This document shows positions 15,194-17,983 of a stretch of 17,983 nt of DNA, one piece after another. Under the pieces are notes generated by a model that worked only from the letters and a program-made list of their open reading frames with translations, did no database searches and was not told the origin of the DNA. The DNA lies in contig JBFYZH010000067.1 of assembly GCA_041309605.1 (NCBI GenBank), positions 1 to 17,983 on the forward strand, read 5' to 3'. Each line of letters opens with the position of its first letter. Position 1 is the stretch's first letter. Made by a program: the position numbers and the translations under genes. Origin of the DNA: JALOPX01 sp041309605 (GTDB lineage: Bacteria; Krumholzibacteriota; Krumholzibacteriia; Krumholzibacteriales; Krumholzibacteriaceae).

Positions 15194-16035
15194 ATGGCAT
15201 CCCCCCCCGCGGCGGCGACGGAATCAAGAAACCCGGTATCGGAGGTCCCCTCTTTCCTCACGACGATGGTGTTCATCGGACATTCACCGGCCGTTTCTTC
15301 GGGGATTTCGACATCATAATTGACGACCGCCAGGAAATCCTCGATCTTTATCGCTCCCTGGGGCGCCGTTTTGACACATTTTCCGCAGGCGATGCATGCT
15401 TTCGCGCAGGCCTTCTTCGCCACGGCTCCCTTGTCGTGCGAGGAACACAATATGTGAACGGCCCGCCTCGCCGGGACCATCTTTATTATCTTTTTGGGAC
15501 AGGCGTCAACGCACTTGCCGCACCCGGTGCATTTAACCGGGTCCACCCTGGCTAGCCCGCCTGGCAGCATTATCATGGCACCGAACGGGCATATCCCGAC
15601 GCAGGTGCCGAGCCCGAGGCATCCGTACCTGCAGTTCTTGTCCCCCCCGAAGATCAGCGCCGCCGAGGAGCAGTCGCGGACGCCGTTATATAAAAACCTC
15701 TTTCCGGCCACCTGGTCCGAGCCGCCGCAGAGAACCATGGCCACCATCCTTTCCCCTCCCCCCCGGTAGGAGACTCCCATGATCTTCGAAACAGCCTCGG
15801 CAACTCCATCGCCGCCGGCAGGGCAGGCGCCAATTTCCACCTTACCCTCCACTATCGCTTTGGCCAGGCCGGAACACCCCGGATATCCGCATGCCCCGCA
15901 GTTTGCCCCCGGAAGGGCCGCCTCCACAAGCTCTATCCTGGGGTCGGTCTCGACCGCAAAGGCACGAGCCGCCACGGCGAGCCCGAAGGCGGCGACAAGG
16001 GCCAGGGCGCCCAGAGCTATGACGGCAGTCAGCAT
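15190..16035 (-). CDS. rnfB: Rnf electron transport complex subunit B (multi-cluster ferredoxin-like)
   Basis: A 281-residue electron-entry subunit that accepts electrons from, or gives them to, soluble ferredoxin. One N-terminal membrane helix (about 1-25) is followed by the 4Fe-4S domain with C46, C49, C54 and C71 (GANCGACGYPGC). Next come a cysteine-rich linker and a ferredoxin module with C135/C139/C145/C149 (CRYGCLGLGTCVGICP) and C169/C172/C175/C179 (CTGCGKCVDACP). The last module has CIACGKC (C214, C217, C220) but alanine (A224) where the fourth cysteine is expected, and only one later Cys-Pro (C252). The start is ATG 16035, with GGAGG eleven bases upstream. An in-frame TTG at 16053 precedes it without support. 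It is the second gene of rnfABCDGE, after a 70-bp gap with a hairpin. Confidence 0.93.
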   Translation of the reverse strand: MLTAVIALGALALVAAFGLAVAARAFAVETDPRIELVEAALPGANCGACGYPGCSGLAKAIVEGKVEIGACPAGGDGVAEAVSKIMGVSYRGGGERMVAMVLCGGSDQVAGKRFLYNGVRDCSSAALIFGGDKNCRYGCLGLGTCVGICPFGAMIMLPGGLARVDPVKCTGCGKCVDACPKKIIKMVPARRAVHILCSSHDKGAVAKKACAKACIACGKCVKTAPQGAIKIEDFLAVVNYDVEIPEETAGECPMNTIVVRKEGTSDTGFLDSVAAAGGDAI

Positions 16036-16074
16036 GATATGTCCATCCTCCAATGTGGCAATCGGTATCTATTT

Positions 16075-16110
16075 AAAAAAACGCGCGTCGTATCCGGAGC
16101 AAGGCGCGCG
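16075..16110 (-). terminator. Hairpin plus T-tract between rnfA and rnfB (attenuator-like)
   Basis: Seven bases after the rnfA stop on the minus strand, two CGCGCG arms (16110-16105 and 16087-16082) enclose a 17-base loop that includes the palindrome TCCGGA. Seven T follow directly (16081-16075). This has the form of a rho-independent terminator, but it sits inside the operon. The long loop weakens it, so partial read-through is likely. It could raise rnfA transcript relative to the other genes or act as an RNA processing or stabilising site. Confidence 0.45.
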
Positions 16111-16116
16111 GAACGT

Positions 16117-16698
16117 CTAAATCTTCACAAGCCCGGTAAAACCCATGAAAGCGAGCGAAAGCAGCCCCGCTGTGACAAGTCCTATGGCGGTTCCCCTGAA
16201 GGGAAGCGGGGTGTCGGCCATGTCGAGCCGTTCCCTTATCCCGGAAAAAAGTATCATGGCAAGCCCGAATCCCAGCGCGCCGCCGACGCCGAATACCGTC
16301 GTCTCGATTAAATTATACCCCTTCTGTATATTCAGCACCGCGACGCCGAGCACCGCGCAGTTCGTCGTTATCAGAGGAAGAAATATCCCGAGCGCCTTGT
16401 AAAGGGCGGGGCTGAATTTCTGAAGAACCAGTTCGACAAGCTGCACGAGGGCCGCTATGACAAGGATGAAGACGATTGTCTGAAGGTATTCGAGGCCGAA
16501 CCTGACCAGGATATAATGGTAGAAAAGCCAGGTGGCCACCGACGCCATCGCCATTACGAAAAGGACCGCGCCGCTCATCCCCAGGGCCGTGGAGACCCTC
16601 CTTGAAACTCCCAGAAAGGGGCACGTTCCGAGAAACCTCTGTAGGATAAAATTGTTTACGAGGACCGCGCTTATGATGATCAGAACCAGTTTCGGCAT
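16117..16698 (-). CDS. rnfA: Rnf electron transport complex subunit A
   Basis: A 193-residue integral membrane subunit with six predicted helices, homologous to NqrE and inverted relative to RnfE. The two conserved cysteines that help hold the intramembrane iron-sulfur centre are C26 (RFLGTCPFLGVSRR) and C114 (TTNCAVLGVA). NNFILQRFLG and ALGIFLPLITTNC are strong RnfA signatures. The start is ATG 16698, with AAGG six bases upstream. The frame runs 36 codons further upstream through a GC-rich hairpin with no homology-like sequence. It is the first gene of the operon, about 165 bp from the TonB receptor gene upstream. I saw no convincing -35/-10 pair in that gap, so the operon promoter is unplaced. 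Confidence 0.94.
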   Translation of the reverse strand: MPKLVLIIISAVLVNNFILQRFLGTCPFLGVSRRVSTALGMSGAVLFVMAMASVATWLFYHYILVRFGLEYLQTIVFILVIAALVQLVELVLQKFSPALYKALGIFLPLITTNCAVLGVAVLNIQKGYNLIETTVFGVGGALGFGLAMILFSGIRERLDMADTPLPFRGTAIGLVTAGLLSLAFMGFTGLVKI

Positions 16699-16733
16699 TT
16701 GACACCTTCGCAGCTGGCTGTGAACCCATCTTT

Positions 16734-16757
16734 TCCGGCGGCCTGCCCGCCGCCGGA
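16734..16757. repeat. Strong perfect hairpin in the rnf leader
   Basis: TCCGGCGGC and GCCGCCGGA are perfect 9-base inverted arms around a 6-base loop, centred about 47 bases upstream of the rnfA start. Neither strand has a T-tract on the correct side, so it is not a standard terminator. It would fold in the rnf 5' leader if transcription starts upstream of 16757. Confidence 0.55.
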
Positions 16758-16824
16758 CCGGGCAGAGAAACGGGTTCAAGGTAATACGGCCGTTCCAGTT
16801 AATCAAGTGTTTTCAGCAGGGATG

Positions 16825-16849
16825 AAAAGTCGCGCCGGAGCGCACCGGC
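16825..16849 (-). terminator. Possible terminator after the TonB-dependent receptor
   Basis: Fourteen bases past the receptor's stop, GCCGG-TGCGCT-CCGGC forms a 5-bp hairpin. It is followed by GCGACTTTTC in the direction of transcription. The stem is short and the T-run is displaced, so this is tentative. Confidence 0.35.
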
Positions 16850-16863
16850 ATCGGGAGCGGTTT

Positions 16864-17983
16864 CTAAAACGACATCCTGAAACCGAAACCCGGCATGAGA
16901 GGAATCATGCGATACCAGCTTCTCGAGGAATAGTCCTCGTTATAACGCATGTTGAATACATTCCGGCGATTGGTGATATTGAGGATCTCGATGAAGCAGG
17001 CGCCCTTCGGCCAGGACCATTCCGCCCTGAGGTCGATCCTGGAGTACGCCGGAAGCGCGGCCGACATCCTGCGTCCCTCGGAAGCGATATACCCCCCGAC
17101 CTCCCTCTCGTAGACCTCGCCGATCGGAGTATACGGTCTTCCGGATTCGATGCGCCACGCCAGGTCGAGCGAAAAATGGGCGTTGATTCGCCTGTCGGCC
17201 TCGACGGTCAGCGAATGTTTTCTGCCATAAGGGGAAGGATACCAGTAAGGGTCGTCATAAGCGGGCACAAGGTTGTCGACTGCCGCCGAGCCCTCGTCCG
17301 GCCTGAAGGTGAGGGATCGGGGATAGTCGATCCTTTCGCTGCTGTTCCAGGAATAATCGGCCACGGCTCTCCAGGATCCCGCTCTCTTTTCGACGCCGAG
17401 ATCGATCCCCCTTCCACGTCCCCTGCCGGAGCTCGCGTAGGTGACCGGCTCGATCTCCACCGGCAGGTCCCAGTCGCGCCTCACGAAGCAACCGGCCTGT
17501 GCGAGGACACCGAATGGAAGTTCCCTTCTGATTCCCGCCGATATCTGCGCCGCCTTTTCCACGGCGAGCTGCCGGCCTGTCGCGGCCGGATTGCCGAAAT
17601 CCTCGGCCGCGTCCCTGGCGAAAAATCCCGCGGATGCGAGGAAAACGGTCCTATCCCCGATCGATCTGTGGATCGAGACTCTCGGGCCGGTGAAAACCTC
17701 GGCGCTTCTGGAAAAGAGTTCCACCCTGGTCCCGACCTCTAAACCCGTTTTTTCCCCCTCCCAGCCGTATTCGACGTAACAACCGGTATAGGTCCACATG
17801 TCGCTCCCGTCGGCGGTAAAGGCGAAACCGTCGTTGTCGAGCCTCACGGCGGAATTCTCGTTCCGGCTGGCGAGCCAGAAACCCCGCCCGAAACACAGCT
17901 CATACTCTATCATCGAAAGCGACGAAAATACACCGCCCGTGACCGTCGATTGGCCGAAACGGCGCCCCGCATCCAGACGCAGC
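16864..17983 (-). CDS. TonB-dependent outer-membrane receptor, C-terminal part (5' end beyond window)
   Basis: The visible 373 or so codons encode the beta-barrel end of an outer-membrane receptor. Alternating polar and aromatic strands run throughout. The region contains HFSLDLAWRIESGRPYTPIG, then LPAYSRIDLRAEW and EILNITNRRNVFNM (a typical TonB-receptor final-strand pattern), and it ends in GFGFRMSF with the C-terminal phenylalanine used for barrel assembly. The frame stays open from the first Met at 17913 to the right edge at 17983, so the signal peptide, plug domain and start codon are outside. The ligand is unknown. It sits upstream of rnfA on the same strand but is probably a separate transcript. 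Confidence 0.82.
   Translation of the reverse strand, partial: LRLDAGRRFGQSTVTGGVFSSLSMIEYELCFGRGFWLASRNENSAVRLDNDGFAFTADGSDMWTYTGCYVEYGWEGEKTGLEVGTRVELFSRSAEVFTGPRVSIHRSIGDRTVFLASAGFFARDAAEDFGNPAATGRQLAVEKAAQISAGIRRELPFGVLAQAGCFVRRDWDLPVEIEPVTYASSGRGRGRGIDLGVEKRAGSWRAVADYSWNSSERIDYPRSLTFRPDEGSAAVDNLVPAYDDPYWYPSPYGRKHSLTVEADRRINAHFSLDLAWRIESGRPYTPIGEVYEREVGGYIASEGRRMSAALPAYSRIDLRAEWSWPKGACFIEILNITNRRNVFNMRYNEDYSSRSWYRMIPLMPGFGFRMSF

Noticed and set aside
15201..15208. Run of eight C near the rnfB/rnfC junction, a possible frameshift site
   Set aside because: rnfB reads through the run in frame to a stop that overlaps the rnfC ATG in the usual ATGA way, so no frameshift is needed.
13853..15319. 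Plus-strand open frame of 488 codons
   Set aside because: Antisense to rnfC, which has full catalytic and cluster motifs; the antisense product resembles no protein family.
16770..16800. Possible sigma54 promoter for rnf (TGGAACG)
   Set aside because: The downstream GC element at the required spacing is missing.
16699..17742. Plus-strand open frame of 347 codons
   Set aside because: Antisense to the TonB-dependent receptor barrel; low-complexity basic sequence without motifs.

Overview
The window is a GC-rich bacterial chromosomal segment with closely packed genes, several TTG starts with good Shine-Dalgarno sequences, and no mobile elements, CRISPR arrays, tRNA or rRNA that I could see. 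An outer-membrane TonB-dependent receptor marks a Gram-negative (diderm) cell. A complete Rnf complex and a MrpORP-type Fe-S carrier fit an anaerobic or facultatively anaerobic lifestyle. I cannot place the organism. A member of an under-sampled diderm phylum (for example in the FCB group) or a deltaproteobacterium-like lineage would both fit, but this is inference only.

Layout. At 1-3972 on the minus strand lie an MFS transporter, an RmuC-family protein and a TIM-barrel sugar phosphate isomerase/epimerase-like protein; the last two form one unit. A short divergent promoter region (3973-4057) separates them from a plus-strand cluster, 4058-8042: bifunctional formiminotransferase-cyclodeaminase (ftcD), glucose-6-phosphate isomerase (pgi) and the flavin transferase apbE. 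Convergent to it, 8079-11228 on the minus strand holds a MrpORP Fe-S carrier, a PLP-dependent trans-sulfuration enzyme and a SAM methyltransferase. These are preceded by a sigma70-like promoter overlaid by a perfect dyad. Upstream of that, 11462-16698 on the minus strand is a complete six-gene rnf operon in the order A-B-C-D-G-E, ending in a clear rho-independent terminator. The right edge (16864-17983) is the C-terminal part of a TonB-dependent receptor whose start lies outside the window.

How the genes fit together. Rnf couples electron flow between ferredoxin and NAD+ to Na+ or H+ movement across the inner membrane. Its subunits D and G carry FMN bound covalently to threonine, which ApbE attaches. 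Its subunits B and C are rich in [4Fe-4S] clusters, which a Mrp/MrpORP carrier could help supply. The window therefore holds the Rnf complex and two plausible maturation factors within about 10 kb. The most notable sequence-level points are a coordinated loss of the ligands of one [4Fe-4S] cluster in RnfB, a hairpin plus T-tract between rnfA and rnfB, and the dyad on the mrpORP promoter. I found no wholly new system. No stretch longer than 300 bases lacks a gene.
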